Positions 38,595-48,644 of a stretch of 64,000 bases of DNA are shown piece by piece. The DNA lies in contig JACRCZ010000153.1 of assembly GCA_016218765.1 (NCBI GenBank), positions 1 through 64,000 on the forward strand. The letters are read 5' to 3'. The stretch is from Deltaproteobacteria bacterium (GTDB lineage Bacteria > Myxococcota_A > Polyangia > DRWM01 > JAAZOP01). The first letter of the stretch is position 1, and the number at the start of each line of letters is the position of its first letter. The notes below the pieces were generated by a model, which was not told the DNA's origin, ran no database searches, and saw only the letters and a list, made by a program, of their open reading frames with translations. The position numbers and the translations under genes are program-made.

Positions 38595-40918
38595 CGACGC
38601 CTCCGGGCCCACAACCAACAACCGACGACCAACAACCACCCACCCCCGGCGCTTCCAACTGCCGTACGGCACGAGCACCCCCCGCCGCTCGTCGAGATCA
38701 CGCCGCCGTCCTGTCCCGCCTCCTCCGGAACGCCTTCCGTCCCGTCGGCCTCGCCCCCGTCGCCGCCGTCCTCCGGCGGGTTCGCCAGATCGCCTTCGCG
38801 GTACGTGACCACCTGGTCGGCGGCGACGTCCGCGTAGTCCTCCACCAGCCCCGACGGCCAGCGGATCGAGACCGTGGCAGCTTCGGTCGCGTCCCCCAGG
38901 CCGAAGTGCAACGTGAGCGAGCTCTGCACGCCCGTGCCGCTCCCGCCTTCCACCTGCCGCAGCATCGTCCGGCCCCCGGCCGTGACGGCGACCTGCGCCC
39001 CGATCGCCGCGGCGTTCGAGTCGGTGCCGGCGAGGCGCACCTCGAGCCAATGTCCCGCGTCGGGCGTGCGGTTGAGCCAGAACGAGCGGGTCGCCAGGTC
39101 GAGCCGTCCGTCGCGGTCGGCGTCGGCCCAGGCACAGCCCCAGCCGTTGTCCACCTCGATCCCCGAGGGGTACGTCGCGTCGGTGAACGTGTTGTCGCCG
39201 TCGTTGCGGTAGAGGAACGAGCGGTAGCCGACGTAGATGTCGGTGAGGAAGAGGTCGATGTCGCCGTCGTTCTCGATGTCGCCCCAGGCGGGGTTGGAGT
39301 GGGTCTCGCTGTAGGCGATGCCGGCTTCCTCGCGGATGTCGGTGAACAGGAAGTCGGGCGCTCCCGACGAGACGTAGAGCATGCTCTTGTCGGAGAAGGT
39401 GATGAAGCGGGGATGGGCGAGGTTGGCGACGAAGAGATCCCAGTCCCCGTCGTCGTCCGCGTCGCCCCAGGCGGCGCCGATGGAGTGGCCCCAGGCCCCG
39501 CTGGCCGGAATGCCCTCCGTGCCGTTGGCCCGCGCGATCTCCTCGAAGGTCCCGTCGCCCAGGTTGCGGAAGAAGAAGTTCGGGTTGAGGCGGTAGTTGG
39601 CGACGTAGAGGTCCAGATCCCCGTCGCGGTCGTAGTCGGCCCACGACACGCCCCGGCCGCACCGGACCCGCGTCGGGACGACTGCGGCGGCGGCCGACGC
39701 GTCGACGAACGTGCCGTCGCCCTGGTTGCGCCACAGCCGGTCCGGCGTGCCGACGGAGAGCGCGCCCCCCGCCCATTCCACGGGCTTCTCGTAGTTGGCC
39801 ACGTACAGGTCGACGAAACCGTCGCCGTCGTAGTCGCCCCACGCCGCCGCCTCGCTGGGCAGGTAGTCGTACGGCCCGCCGGCCTCCTCGGACACGTCCG
39901 TGAAGGTGCCGTCGCCCTCGTTGCGCCACAGCCGGTCGTGCTCGCGCACCCCGGACGGCGGGAGGCAGAACCCGCCGGAGCAGGTGTGGTCGTCGTGCGT
40001 CTCGCCGCAGGCGTAGGTCCCGTCGGGGTTGGTCACGATCGTGCACCACGTGCAGTCCGCGTCCTCGGCGCAGTCGCGGTAGTAGTTGTTGACGGTGGCG
40101 TAGAAGTCGAGGTCGCCGTCGTTGTCGAAGTCGGCCCACACGCCGCCGTTGGTCGGGTGGCCGCCGATGCCGGCGGCGTCCGTCACGTCGGCGAACGTCG
40201 CCCCGCCGTCGTTGCGGAACAGCCGCCCGCCGTCGACCAGCAGGTCGTCGTCGCCGTCGCCGTCGTAGTCGCCCCAGGCCATGCGTCCCATCCCCGCCGG
40301 CAGGCCCGACGCGGCGGTGGCGTCCACGAAGTCGAACTCCGTGCGCACGTCGAAGTACTCGATGTGCGCGCGCGCCAGAGCGTCGACGTACTTCGGCGGC
40401 GTGGACGAATCGATGATCTGGTACCAGTTGCCGCCGATCCGCGCCAGGCTGCGCGGCTCGTCCGAGCCGCTGGCGTCCCACGAAAGCTGGCACGCCGGGT
40501 CCTGCAGCACGTGCCCGACGTAGAAGTGGCCCGGGGGATCCAACTCCACAGCCCCCGCGGGAAGCTCGAACGACGCCCACCCCGCCGCGTCGATCGCCCG
40601 CTCCTCCTCCCACAGCGGATGGTCGACGTCCGGCGCGTTGCCGCCGTTGTCGGGCCACACCGCCGCGTGCAGCGCGCACCCGCCGGCCACCGCGTACAGA
40701 CTCACCGACAGCAGCCGCGCCGGATGCTCGGGCGTCATCCGCGTGACCTCGATGTCCCCCGGCGCCAGGTCGCGCAACGATCCCGAAGGCGCACCGTCGT
40801 CGTAAATCAGGTCCGCCGGCTGGGCGCGCGCCGCACCCGCAAAAACCGGCACGAGAGCGATCACCAGGACCGGCGCGAGTCGCGAGAGGCGGACGGACGT
40901 GCGGCGTTTACCGTGCAT
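38570..40918 (-). CDS. Exported FG-GAP/VCBS + ASPIC/UnbV (CRTAC1-like) protein with degenerate MYXO-CTERM-like tail
   Basis: MHGKRRTSVRLSRLAPVLVIALVPVFAGAARA; WGDYDGDGDDDLLVDG, WADFDNDGDLDFYA, WADYDRDGDLDLYVANY; WLEVRLAGTDSNAAAIGAQVAVTAGGR (ASPIC); GGGCSCRT...WLLVVGCWLWARRRR. Confidence 0.88.
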   Translation of the reverse strand: MHGKRRTSVRLSRLAPVLVIALVPVFAGAARAQPADLIYDDGAPSGSLRDLAPGDIEVTRMTPEHPARLLSVSLYAVAGGCALHAAVWPDNGGNAPDVDHPLWEEERAIDAAGWASFELPAGAVELDPPGHFYVGHVLQDPACQLSWDASGSDEPRSLARIGGNWYQIIDSSTPPKYVDALARAHIEYFDVRTEFDFVDATAASGLPAGMGRMAWGDYDGDGDDDLLVDGGRLFRNDGGATFADVTDAAGIGGHPTNGGVWADFDNDGDLDFYATVNNYYRDCAEDADCTWCTIVTNPDGTYACGETHDDHTCSGGFCLPPSGVREHDRLWRNEGDGTFTDVSEEAGGPYDYLPSEAAAWGDYDGDGFVDLYVANYEKPVEWAGGALSVGTPDRLWRNQGDGTFVDASAAAAVVPTRVRCGRGVSWADYDRDGDLDLYVANYRLNPNFFFRNLGDGTFEEIARANGTEGIPASGAWGHSIGAAWGDADDDGDWDLFVANLAHPRFITFSDKSMLYVSSGAPDFLFTDIREEAGIAYSETHSNPAWGDIENDGDIDLFLTDIYVGYRSFLYRNDGDNTFTDATYPSGIEVDNGWGCAWADADRDGRLDLATRSFWLNRTPDAGHWLEVRLAGTDSNAAAIGAQVAVTAGGRTMLRQVEGGSGTGVQSSLTLHFGLGDATEAATVSIRWPSGLVEDYADVAADQVVTYREGDLANPPEDGGDGGEADGTEGVPEEAGQDGGVISTSGGGCSCRTAVGSAGGGWLLVVGCWLWARRRRYRHPWRR

Positions 40919-40970
40919 GACGCTCCTCCAGGGCACGGAGGATAACACGGGAAAGCTCCTGCCCGTGCCC

Positions 40971-40993
40971 GGACTCACGACTCACGACTCGTG
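40971..40993 (+). repeat. Heptanucleotide tandem repeat (actcacg)n, intergenic
   Basis: gg-actcacg-actcacg-actcgtg; reverse complement of the unit at 49348-49380. Confidence 0.75.
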
Positions 40994-41005
40994 CCGCCTG
41001 CGCCC

Positions 41006-42907
41006 CTACTCCCGCCGCTCGAGCCGAACGGCAATCGTGCGGCTGCGCAGCGCGACGAAGTAGCCCTCGTACGGCAGGAAGCGGTCGTCGGGAGGCTCGA
41101 CCGTGACCGTAAACGTGCGGTCCCCCCGGGGCAGGTCGATCGTGTTGTAGACGCCGATCGGCCGGCCATCCACGCGGACGACCGCGCTCGGCGGTCGCAC
41201 GGAGAAGCGCAGACGCACCATCCCGGGCGCGGGCGCGGGCAGCGTCACCCCGGGCGGCGATGCCGGCTCATACGGCTCCGCCAGTCCCTCGAGGTCCCCG
41301 CCGCCGTCGGGGCGGGCGGCAACCGGCGGCAGCGGAGTGTTCGCGAACGGCGATCCGGGATCCTCCCACACCGCCGCTCCGCCCGCAGCATCGAGCAGCG
41401 GCGCCGCGGCCGCCGCTTCGGTGATTGGTCCGGACGCCCCGGCGGCGTCATGCCCGGAGAGTCCCGACGCCGCAGATCCTCCGTCGAGCGAGCGCGTGGC
41501 GGACGCCGAGGGGCCGGCCGCCTCCGGTTCCACGCCCGACGGCCTCGCCCGCAGGAGCAGGAACACCGCCGCCGCGGCCGCCGCGACGCCCAGCGCAAGG
41601 TAGATCCATTGGCCACGCGGTCGGGGCGACAGGCTGGGGTGCGGCGCGACCGGCACCGATTCGCTCTCCCCGGGCGGCTCGGAAACGGACGGGCGACCGA
41701 GCGGCCGAAGGCTCGGGCGACTCGGCGGCCGCGAGGAAGGTCGCGGCGGAGGGGCCGACGAGCGACCCGCCGCCGTCTCGGGCGGCTCCGAGGACGGGCG
41801 GAGGGTCGCGGGCGGCGTCTCCGAGCGCCGCAGCGCGGCCTCGATCGGCTCGGAGGACGGCCGCGGCGCGGCGGGCGGAGTCGATGACGTCCGAGCCGGA
41901 GCGGACGGCGGCCTCGCAGACGGCCGATCCGCCGGCGCAGCCGGCGGCGCGGACGAGGCGACGCGGCCCGCAGACGAGGTCCGGTCCCCGCCGGCCGGCG
42001 GACGGACCGACGGACGCGAGGCGCGCCCCTCGCCCGTCGTCGCCTCGAACTCCAGCAGCCGGCGGCGGAACGCCTCGGCGGACGGATAGCGCTCGGCAGG
42101 TCGTCTCCGGATCGCCAAGGCGATCGCGTCGGAGAGCATCGGCGGGATCGTCGTAACCCACTCCCGCGGCGGACGGTACTCGCCCGAACCCTCGCGGTCG
42201 CACAGGCGCTCGACCCACAGCGCCTCGGGGTTGCTCGCCTTGAACGGCAGCCGGCCGGCGAGCAGGCGGTAGAGGATCATGCCGGCGCCGAAGACGTTGC
42301 CCGTGGCGTCCGCCGGTCGCTCGGCGAACGCCTCCGGCGGTGCGTAGCCCGGCTGCCGCACGATGCCGGCCGAGTCCGGTACCTCGTCCGTGAGATCCGC
42401 GGTCACCACGGGGCGGCCGAGCCCGAAGCCGACGAGCTTCACGCGGGGCTTGCCGTCCGGACCCGGGACGAGGAAGACGTTCTCGGGGCGCAGGTCGTGA
42501 TGGACGGCGCCGCCGCGATGCGCCGCCGACAGTCCTTCCAGCATCTGGATCGCGATGCGTACCGCCGCGGCCTCGCGGAGCGGCGGCCCGTGGGTCAGCC
42601 GATCGTCCAGGGTCTCGCCCAGCAGCGGCTCCAGCACCACGTAGGCCCCCGCCTCGGGCGCCGGCGCGTGCACGGTGCGGACCTCCGCGACGTGCGGGTG
42701 CCGGACCGCCTTGAGCGCCTCGGCCTCGCGCTGGAAGCGCGTCGCGAACCCGTCGCCCGCCGACACGTCCCGGTCCACGAGCTGCACCGCCACCGCGCTC
42801 CGGGACTCGCTGTGCTCGGCCTCGTAGAGCCCGGGCGGCCCGAGCGGCCGGACGAGCCGGAATCCGGGAATCATGGGCGGTACGCGACTGTGGTGCGGTT
42901 CGGTCAT
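41006..42907 (-). CDS. Pseudokinase-like Hanks-type protein with TM and C-terminal PEGA-like domain
   Basis: MTEPHHSRVPPMIPGFRLVRPLGPPGLYEAEHSESRSAVAVQLVDRD (Gln at AxK Lys), HHDLRPENVFLVPG, VKLVGFGLGRP (Gly at DFG Asp); VRLRFSVRPPSAVVRVDGRPIGVYNTIDLPRGDRTFTV PEGA-like. Confidence 0.88.
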   Translation of the reverse strand: MTEPHHSRVPPMIPGFRLVRPLGPPGLYEAEHSESRSAVAVQLVDRDVSAGDGFATRFQREAEALKAVRHPHVAEVRTVHAPAPEAGAYVVLEPLLGETLDDRLTHGPPLREAAAVRIAIQMLEGLSAAHRGGAVHHDLRPENVFLVPGPDGKPRVKLVGFGLGRPVVTADLTDEVPDSAGIVRQPGYAPPEAFAERPADATGNVFGAGMILYRLLAGRLPFKASNPEALWVERLCDREGSGEYRPPREWVTTIPPMLSDAIALAIRRRPAERYPSAEAFRRRLLEFEATTGEGRASRPSVRPPAGGDRTSSAGRVASSAPPAAPADRPSARPPSAPARTSSTPPAAPRPSSEPIEAALRRSETPPATLRPSSEPPETAAGRSSAPPPRPSSRPPSRPSLRPLGRPSVSEPPGESESVPVAPHPSLSPRPRGQWIYLALGVAAAAAAVFLLLRARPSGVEPEAAGPSASATRSLDGGSAASGLSGHDAAGASGPITEAAAAAPLLDAAGGAAVWEDPGSPFANTPLPPVAARPDGGGDLEGLAEPYEPASPPGVTLPAPAPGMVRLRFSVRPPSAVVRVDGRPIGVYNTIDLPRGDRTFTVTVEPPDDRFLPYEGYFVALRSRTIAVRLERRE

Positions 42908-43225
42908 CGTCTTCGCGGGCTGATGTGCGACTCGACGGAATCGAACCCGCCCCCGCTTCGAGCCGCAGGAGCGCACATGCCGACACCAAGTGTAGGGGTG
43001 ATGCGGCCCGGGATCAACGGTGAGGAGCTGGTCGAAGGAGGAGTTGTTGGTTGGTCGATCGGGTCGAGTTGGTGGGTCGTCCCGGTCGAGTTGCTGGTCC
43101 CGGCGCGACGGGAACGGGGAAGGCTCGGCGGGATGGTTGCGGAGTGGGGTGTGGTAGGGTAGACGAATGACGATGCTGCGACGGCCCGTTCATTCGAGGA
43201 CGGGGCCGGGCGGCGGGAGGAGGTC

Positions 43226-44344
43226 GTGCCGATGACGACCCGGTGGAGTGGACGGCCCGGTTGCGGCGGGGCGAGCGATGGGCCCGTGTCGCGGATGCAA
43301 GGCGCGCGAGCCCCGGGACCGGCGCGGTTCGCGAGCGCGTGGATGCCGGCCGTGCTGGCAATCGCGCTGCTCGGATCGCCGGCCGAGGCGGCGGCCCAGA
43401 CCCGCGCGGAGGAGCGCGAGGCGCGGGCGGAGCTGGAGCGGGGCACGGCGGCGTTCGAGCGACAGGACTACGCCGCGGCCCTCGAGGCGTTCCGGAAGTC
43501 GTACGAGCTGAACCCGCGACCGGCCACGCTGTACCACGTCGGCGCCACCCAGCGGATGCTCGACGACATCCACGGCGCGCGAGAGACGCTCCGCCGCTTC
43601 CTGGCCGACACGGCGGACGGCGCCGAAGCCCGTTTGCGCGGCGAGGCCCAGCGATCGCTCGAGGAGATGGATGCCCTCCCGTGCTCCCTCCTGATTGAGG
43701 TCGACCAGCCCGGCGCCCTCGTCTTCGTCGATGACCTCGTCCGCGGCGTCTCCCCCCTCTCCATCCCCGTCGAAGTCGCGGGCGGGACCCACGCCCTGCG
43801 CGTGCGGCTGGCCGGGTTCGTGGAGCACGCGCAGAGCCTCGGCCTCCCGGGCGGCGAGTCGGTGACCGTCACGGTCGCGCTGCAGAGCCAGGCCGGCGCC
43901 GGCGGCGGTGAGAGCGGGCAGGGCGGTGAGGGGAGTGAGGGCGCAGAGACCGGACTCACCGCTGAGACGCCGAGTGCACAGAGTGGCGCTGAGGGGGGAA
44001 CAGGCCCAGGGGACGGGGACGAGGCCGAGGATGGGGGCGGGCTGAGCCCGTGGTTCTGGGCGGCGATCGGGGTCGGGGCCGCGACGGGGGTGATCGCGAT
44101 CTCGACGGGAGCCGCGGCGCTGGCGGACCTGTCGGACTACGAGGATTCCGCGACGCGCGACCGTGCGACCTACGACCGGATCGTCGCGCTGGAGCTGACG
44201 ACGGACGTGATGATCGGTCTGACGGCGGCGGCCGGCGTCGCCGCCCTGCTGGTGGGCCTGCTGGTGGAGGGGGACGAGCAGCCGCCGGACGAGGCCGGTC
44301 CGGCCGTCGCGATCGGCCCGACGGGACTGGTGCTCACGTGGTAG
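43226..44344 (+). CDS. TPR + PEGA-domain membrane protein
   Basis: RAELERGTAAFERQDYAAALEAFRKSYELNPRPATLYHVGATQ; LLIEVDQPGALVFVDDLVRGVSPLSIPVEVAGGTHALRV; TM segments at C-terminus. Confidence 0.83.
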   Translation: MPMTTRWSGRPGCGGASDGPVSRMQGARAPGPARFASAWMPAVLAIALLGSPAEAAAQTRAEEREARAELERGTAAFERQDYAAALEAFRKSYELNPRPATLYHVGATQRMLDDIHGARETLRRFLADTADGAEARLRGEAQRSLEEMDALPCSLLIEVDQPGALVFVDDLVRGVSPLSIPVEVAGGTHALRVRLAGFVEHAQSLGLPGGESVTVTVALQSQAGAGGGESGQGGEGSEGAETGLTAETPSAQSGAEGGTGPGDGDEAEDGGGLSPWFWAAIGVGAATGVIAISTGAAALADLSDYEDSATRDRATYDRIVALELTTDVMIGLTAAAGVAALLVGLLVEGDEQPPDEAGPAVAIGPTGLVLTW

Positions 44345-45561
44345 GCGCTCGCGGGATCGCAGCCCTCGCTCTGCTGGCCGGCGGGTGCAGCGTGATCTTC
44401 GCGCCGCCGGAGCCCGAAGACGGGGACGGCGGGTGCGCCGCGGGGTGCGACGACGGGCTCGAATGCACGATCGATTCCTGCGATGACGCGACGGGAGCCT
44501 GCCGGCACGAACCCCTGGACGACGCCTGCAGCGATGCCGACCCGTGCACGGGCGTCGAGACCTGCGAGCCGGGGCGCGGGTGCGTCGATGGGACGCCGCC
44601 GAGCTGCGACGACGGGAACGACTGCACCGCCGACCGCTGCGACCCGGGCGCTCCGGGCGGCTGCGTCCACGACGCACCGGACGCCGACGGCGACACGTCG
44701 CTCGACGCCGCCTGCGGCGGCGACGACTGCGACGACGCGTCCGCGGACGTCCACCCCGGCGCGACGGAGGTCTGCAACGGCATCGATGACGACTGCGCCA
44801 GCGGCACGGACGACGGCTTCGCGTGCATCGCCGGCGGCTCGCAGACCACTCCCTGCGGGAGGTGCGGGACGCAGACCCGAAGCTGCGACGCCTCGTGCTC
44901 CTGGGGCGGCTGGGGCGGGTGCAGCGGCGAGGGTGCCTGCACGGCGGACCAGATCGAGTCGCGTGCGTGCTCGTGCGACGCCGCCGACACCGAATCGCGC
45001 GTCTGCTCGTCGACCTGCGCGTGGGGCGACTGGCTGGGCTGCCGCGCCTGCGGGCAGGTGGGGGCCGTATTCCACCAGAGCGATTTCGAGGTGCAGGCGG
45101 GGGCGGTCCAGATCTTCGGCCGGTACGTGGTCGACGACGTCTGGGTCTGGGCCGCGCTCGACGGCACCGAAGACGACACATACTCCACGACCACCACGCC
45201 GTGCCGCGGCGAGGCTCCCCGGACGGTCGCCGGGGGCTGGGACATCGAGCGCAAGCGGGTGGACGACCGGAACGCCCGCCTCCTGGTCCGCGGCGTCTCC
45301 GATCGCGACTGCGGGGAGGGAGGCCAGGCGATCAACGCCGGCGAGATCCGGGTCTACGCGCCATGGACGATCGCGACGACGGTCGTCTGCGAGGTCACGC
45401 CCGACACGCTGGCCAGCGGCGGGCGGGAGATCCCGACCTGGTGCACCGTCGACCCCGCGGCAGGGACGATCTCGTGGCAGTCCGGTTCGGCCTGCGACGG
45501 CTGCTGCGACTGCGCCGAGGCCGCGGCGGTGAACATCGAGGTGACGGTCTCGCGACCGTGA
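44338..45561 (+). CDS. Cys-rich MopE-like lipoprotein
   Basis: GTG start overlapping upstream stop; IAALALLAGGCSVIFAPPEPED lipobox; CDDGLECTIDSCDDATGAC, ATEVCNGIDDDCASGTDDG repeats. Confidence 0.8.
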   Translation: MVGARGIAALALLAGGCSVIFAPPEPEDGDGGCAAGCDDGLECTIDSCDDATGACRHEPLDDACSDADPCTGVETCEPGRGCVDGTPPSCDDGNDCTADRCDPGAPGGCVHDAPDADGDTSLDAACGGDDCDDASADVHPGATEVCNGIDDDCASGTDDGFACIAGGSQTTPCGRCGTQTRSCDASCSWGGWGGCSGEGACTADQIESRACSCDAADTESRVCSSTCAWGDWLGCRACGQVGAVFHQSDFEVQAGAVQIFGRYVVDDVWVWAALDGTEDDTYSTTTTPCRGEAPRTVAGGWDIERKRVDDRNARLLVRGVSDRDCGEGGQAINAGEIRVYAPWTIATTVVCEVTPDTLASGGREIPTWCTVDPAAGTISWQSGSACDGCCDCAEAAAVNIEVTVSRP

Positions 45562-45565
45562 CGTC

Positions 45566-46963
45566 TCACGGCCGGCCGACGTTCCGCAGCCACGCGTCGG
45601 CGAGAGGTCCCGGATCGAACCCGGTTTCGGCGAGGATCGCGTCCAGAAGGTCGTCCATGCGCGCGGCCTCGCCCACGTGGCCGGAGAAGAAGACGCGCAG
45701 GGCGCGATCCAGCTCGTCCGCGCCGATCGCGTCGGCCACCGCCCGGAAGAAGAACGCGCCCTTGACGTACACCGCGTCGGAGAAGAGCCCGTCGTCCAGG
45801 ACGTCGACCTCGCCGCAGCCGGCCGGCAGGACCACCCTGTCCCCGCTGCGGAAGACGGCGTCCAGGCGGCGGTCGTATTCGGCCCACGCCGCCGCTTCCG
45901 CCTCCGATCCGATCGCCTGCCCCGACGCCCGGGCCGCCAGGTAGGTTGCCGTTCCTTCCGACAACACGAGGTCCTCCCAGCAGGCGAGGCGGACGGCGTC
46001 GCCGAACCAGCCGTGGGCCGCCTCGTGGACGTGCACCAGCGGCAGCGACATGGCCAGCACGTCGACGTGCCAGAAGGGATGGTGCTCCATCCCGCCGATC
46101 GCCCCGGGGGGCCAGTCGACGGCCACCGGGCCGGCGCGATCGCCGAACGCGTACGGCCCCAGCGTGCGCTCGTACCACTCGAAGGCGTCGACCAGGCCTT
46201 CCGTGCCCGCCGCCGCCGCGGCCTCCCCCCCCGGCAGCGTCCACATCCCAAGCTCGGTGCCTGCGGAGGTCGTTCCCAGCGACGTGTAGCCATAGTCTCC
46301 CACGGCCCAGGCGAGCTGGTACGACGGCGCATCGGTCGGTATCGCGTCCGGATGGACCGCGACGAGCCCGTCCCCGGGGTCGGCCACCGCCAGGTCGAAC
46401 GTCAGGCCGTCGGACGGATCGGAGTGGCACGGGAAGAGATTGCCGCACCAGTACGGCCAGACGAGCGTCGAGCCGCTGCGCATCCAGCCGTCGAACGTCC
46501 CGGGCCGCTCGGGAAAGGAGTACGAAACGACCAGGTCGACGGTGTCGCCCAGCAGGACGTCGAGCCGCGCGCCCTCCACGGCATACGGCAGCGGACCATC
46601 CGCGCCCCGGACCTCGCGGATCTCGAGCGCCCCGACCTCGAACGACGCGCTCGTCGACGCCGCCGGCGCCAGCGCGATGCTCGCGGTCGCCTCGCGCGTC
46701 GCGAGATCCACGGCGAGAGCGGTGTGGCGGATGTCGCGCGACGGATCCGGCGGGATCGGACCGGCATCCGCGTCGGCGTCGGCATCCGCGCCCGATTCGT
46801 CATCGCCGTCGGCGCCCGCGTCGGCATCCGCGTCCGCGCCCGCCTCCGTTTCGGTGGACACGTCGGCATCCGCCGCGGGCGTCGCGCCGTCGTCGCAGGC
46901 GAGGCCCCACGGTGCGAGGATACAGAGAACCGGCCACCAACGGCTGCTGCAGCTCGAGTTCAT
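45566..46963 (-). CDS. M1-aminopeptidase-like zinc metallopeptidase lipoprotein
   Basis: VLCILAPWGLACDDG lipobox, acidic stalk; HVHEAAHGWFGDAVRLACWEDLVLSEGTATYLA (HEXXH-(18)-E); IGGMEHHPFWHVD. Confidence 0.88.
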   Translation of the reverse strand: MNSSCSSRWWPVLCILAPWGLACDDGATPAADADVSTETEAGADADADAGADGDDESGADADADADAGPIPPDPSRDIRHTALAVDLATREATASIALAPAASTSASFEVGALEIREVRGADGPLPYAVEGARLDVLLGDTVDLVVSYSFPERPGTFDGWMRSGSTLVWPYWCGNLFPCHSDPSDGLTFDLAVADPGDGLVAVHPDAIPTDAPSYQLAWAVGDYGYTSLGTTSAGTELGMWTLPGGEAAAAAGTEGLVDAFEWYERTLGPYAFGDRAGPVAVDWPPGAIGGMEHHPFWHVDVLAMSLPLVHVHEAAHGWFGDAVRLACWEDLVLSEGTATYLAARASGQAIGSEAEAAAWAEYDRRLDAVFRSGDRVVLPAGCGEVDVLDDGLFSDAVYVKGAFFFRAVADAIGADELDRALRVFFSGHVGEAARMDDLLDAILAETGFDPGPLADAWLRNVGRP

Positions 46964-47031
46964 GAGCGCGCAGGATACCTTTCCCGCACTCGATTTGCAC
47001 GCCGGCGGCGCTCGCGATACAAGGGGCGGCC

Positions 47032-47784
47032 ATGGCCGGACGGACCTTCGTCATCGGGGATCTTCACGGCGACGTCGTGCCGCTGGAGGTGCTGCTCGCG
47101 CGGTTCCCGGCGCTCGACGCGCAGGACACGCTGGTCTTCCTGGGCGACTATGTCGACCGCGGGCCCGACTCGCGGCGCTGCGTCGAGTTCGTGCGCGCGG
47201 AGCTGCCGCAGCGGACCCCGGCGCGGATCGTCGCGCTGGCGGGGAACCACGAGGACGCGTGGGTGCGGGTCGTGGATTTCGGCTGGCCCGAGTTCATCTA
47301 CCCGCCGGGCAACGGCGTGTTCGAGTGCTACCGTTCCTACGTCGGCGGCCCGCAGCCGCAGCCCGGCGAGACGCCGACGGCGGAGGAGCAGGCGGCCATT
47401 GCGCGCGGCGGGTTCTTCCCGCCGGAGCACGTCGCGTGGTTCCGTGCCCTGCCGCTGTGGCACGAGGACGAGCACGCGATATACGTCCACGCCGGGCTGC
47501 CGCAGCAGGACGGCCGGTTTCCGCACCCGTCCGAGGTGAATCCCGCGGTGGCGATGCTCTGGGTGCGGGAGGAAGCCTTCTTCCGCGAGTACCGGGGCAA
47601 GCACGTCGTCATCGGCCACACGACGACCAACGAGCTGCCGCAGGAGCTGAGCAAGTACACGCCCGCCGATCCCAACGACCTCTGGGCGGGCGACTACGTC
47701 ACGGCGCTCGACACCGGCTGCGGCAAGGGCGGCTTCCTCACCGGCTTCGAGCTTCCCGGACGCATCGTCTACGAGTCGCGATAG
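47032..47784 (+). CDS. PPP-family metallophosphoesterase (Ser/Thr phosphatase-like)
   Basis: FVIGDLHGDVVPLEVLL (GDxHG), FLGDYVDRGPDS (GDxxDRG), ALAGNHED (GNHE), VIGHTTTNE. Confidence 0.95.
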   Translation: MAGRTFVIGDLHGDVVPLEVLLARFPALDAQDTLVFLGDYVDRGPDSRRCVEFVRAELPQRTPARIVALAGNHEDAWVRVVDFGWPEFIYPPGNGVFECYRSYVGGPQPQPGETPTAEEQAAIARGGFFPPEHVAWFRALPLWHEDEHAIYVHAGLPQQDGRFPHPSEVNPAVAMLWVREEAFFREYRGKHVVIGHTTTNELPQELSKYTPADPNDLWAGDYVTALDTGCGKGGFLTGFELPGRIVYESR

Positions 47785-47889
47785 CACGAGAATTCGACCG
47801 GTCCGGACGCAACGCTTCGGGCGCCCTGCGCGATGGATGCCTGCGACGCGGGGAGGCGATGCGGATCCCGCGGGCGGGAGGATCGGGTC

Positions 47890-48186
47890 ATGGCGACGGA
47901 CGACCTGCGGGAGAGGCTGGAGCGGTTCCGGGTGGACTACGGGAGATCGGTCGAGGCCGGGAGGGCGCTGGCGGCGCAGGCGGCGCCCGGCAGCGACGTC
48001 GAGCGCTGGATGCGCTCCTGCCCGCCCGGCGTGCTCGCCGCCGCCCGGCGGGAACAGGCGGCGCTGGCGCGCGAGCTCGCGGCGGACGCGCCGCGGCCCA
48101 GGCCGCGGCCGGCTCGCCCGGCGGGCGCCGCGCCGAGGACGCGGCTCACACCCGAGGACTTCGCGGTCCGGACCATGGAGCGGTGA
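47890..48186 (+). CDS. Small hypothetical protein, first gene of putative chaperone/translocator operon
   Basis: MATDDLRERLERFRVDYGRSVEAGRALAAQAAPGSDVERWMRSCPPGVLAAARREQ; stop overlaps a GTG start of the next gene. Confidence 0.6.
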   Translation: MATDDLRERLERFRVDYGRSVEAGRALAAQAAPGSDVERWMRSCPPGVLAAARREQAALARELAADAPRPRPRPARPAGAAPRTRLTPEDFAVRTMER

Positions 48187-48644
48187 GCGCGATGTCCGAC
48201 GACCAGACACCGACCAGGGAAGGCCTCCGCGCGTTCGCGGCGCTCGACGTGGCCCGCGCGGTCGGGATGAACCGCGCGGAGGTGCGGGCCTGGCGCACCG
48301 TGGGGCGCGCCCGGCTGGCGGCGGGCAAGGCGCAGGCGGCGAACGACGTCCTGGAATACGCCTGCTTCCTGGCCCCCGACGACGCGGAGGCCTGGGAGCT
48401 GCTCGGGGCGGCCCGCCTCGCCCTGCGGCGACCGGGCGACGCGTGGAGCGCGATCGCCGCGGCGCTCGTGCTGGAACCGACATGGAAGCGGGCCGTGCTC
48501 GCGAAGCTCTGCGCGGACGCGGACGGCAGGCAGGAGGCCTCCGAACGCTGGCGCGAGGCGGCGTGGCGACTCGCGCCGGAGGACGAAGAGGCGCGGGCCG
48601 CGCTGGCGCGCGCCGCGGGACCGGAGGACGGAGGTGCGGCATGA
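48183..48644 (+). CDS. TPR protein, LcrH/SycD-type secretion chaperone-like
   Basis: AANDVLEYACFLAPDDAEAWELLGAARLALRRPGDAWSAIAAALVLEPTWKRAVLAKLCADADGRQEASERWREAAWRLAP; GTG 48183 or ATG 48192. Confidence 0.7.
   Translation: MSAMSDDQTPTREGLRAFAALDVARAVGMNRAEVRAWRTVGRARLAAGKAQAANDVLEYACFLAPDDAEAWELLGAARLALRRPGDAWSAIAAALVLEPTWKRAVLAKLCADADGRQEASERWREAAWRLAPEDEEARAALARAAGPEDGGAA

Noticed and set aside
37506-40679. 1057-aa minus-strand ORF
   Set aside because: Alternate frame of CRTAC1-like gene; R/G/A-rich with VAGAVARTVA artefact from the GDGA repeat.
42922-42979. tRNA gene
   Set aside because: Too short (~56 nt), no anticodon/D arms and mismatched T-stem; kept only as an RNA-like curiosity.
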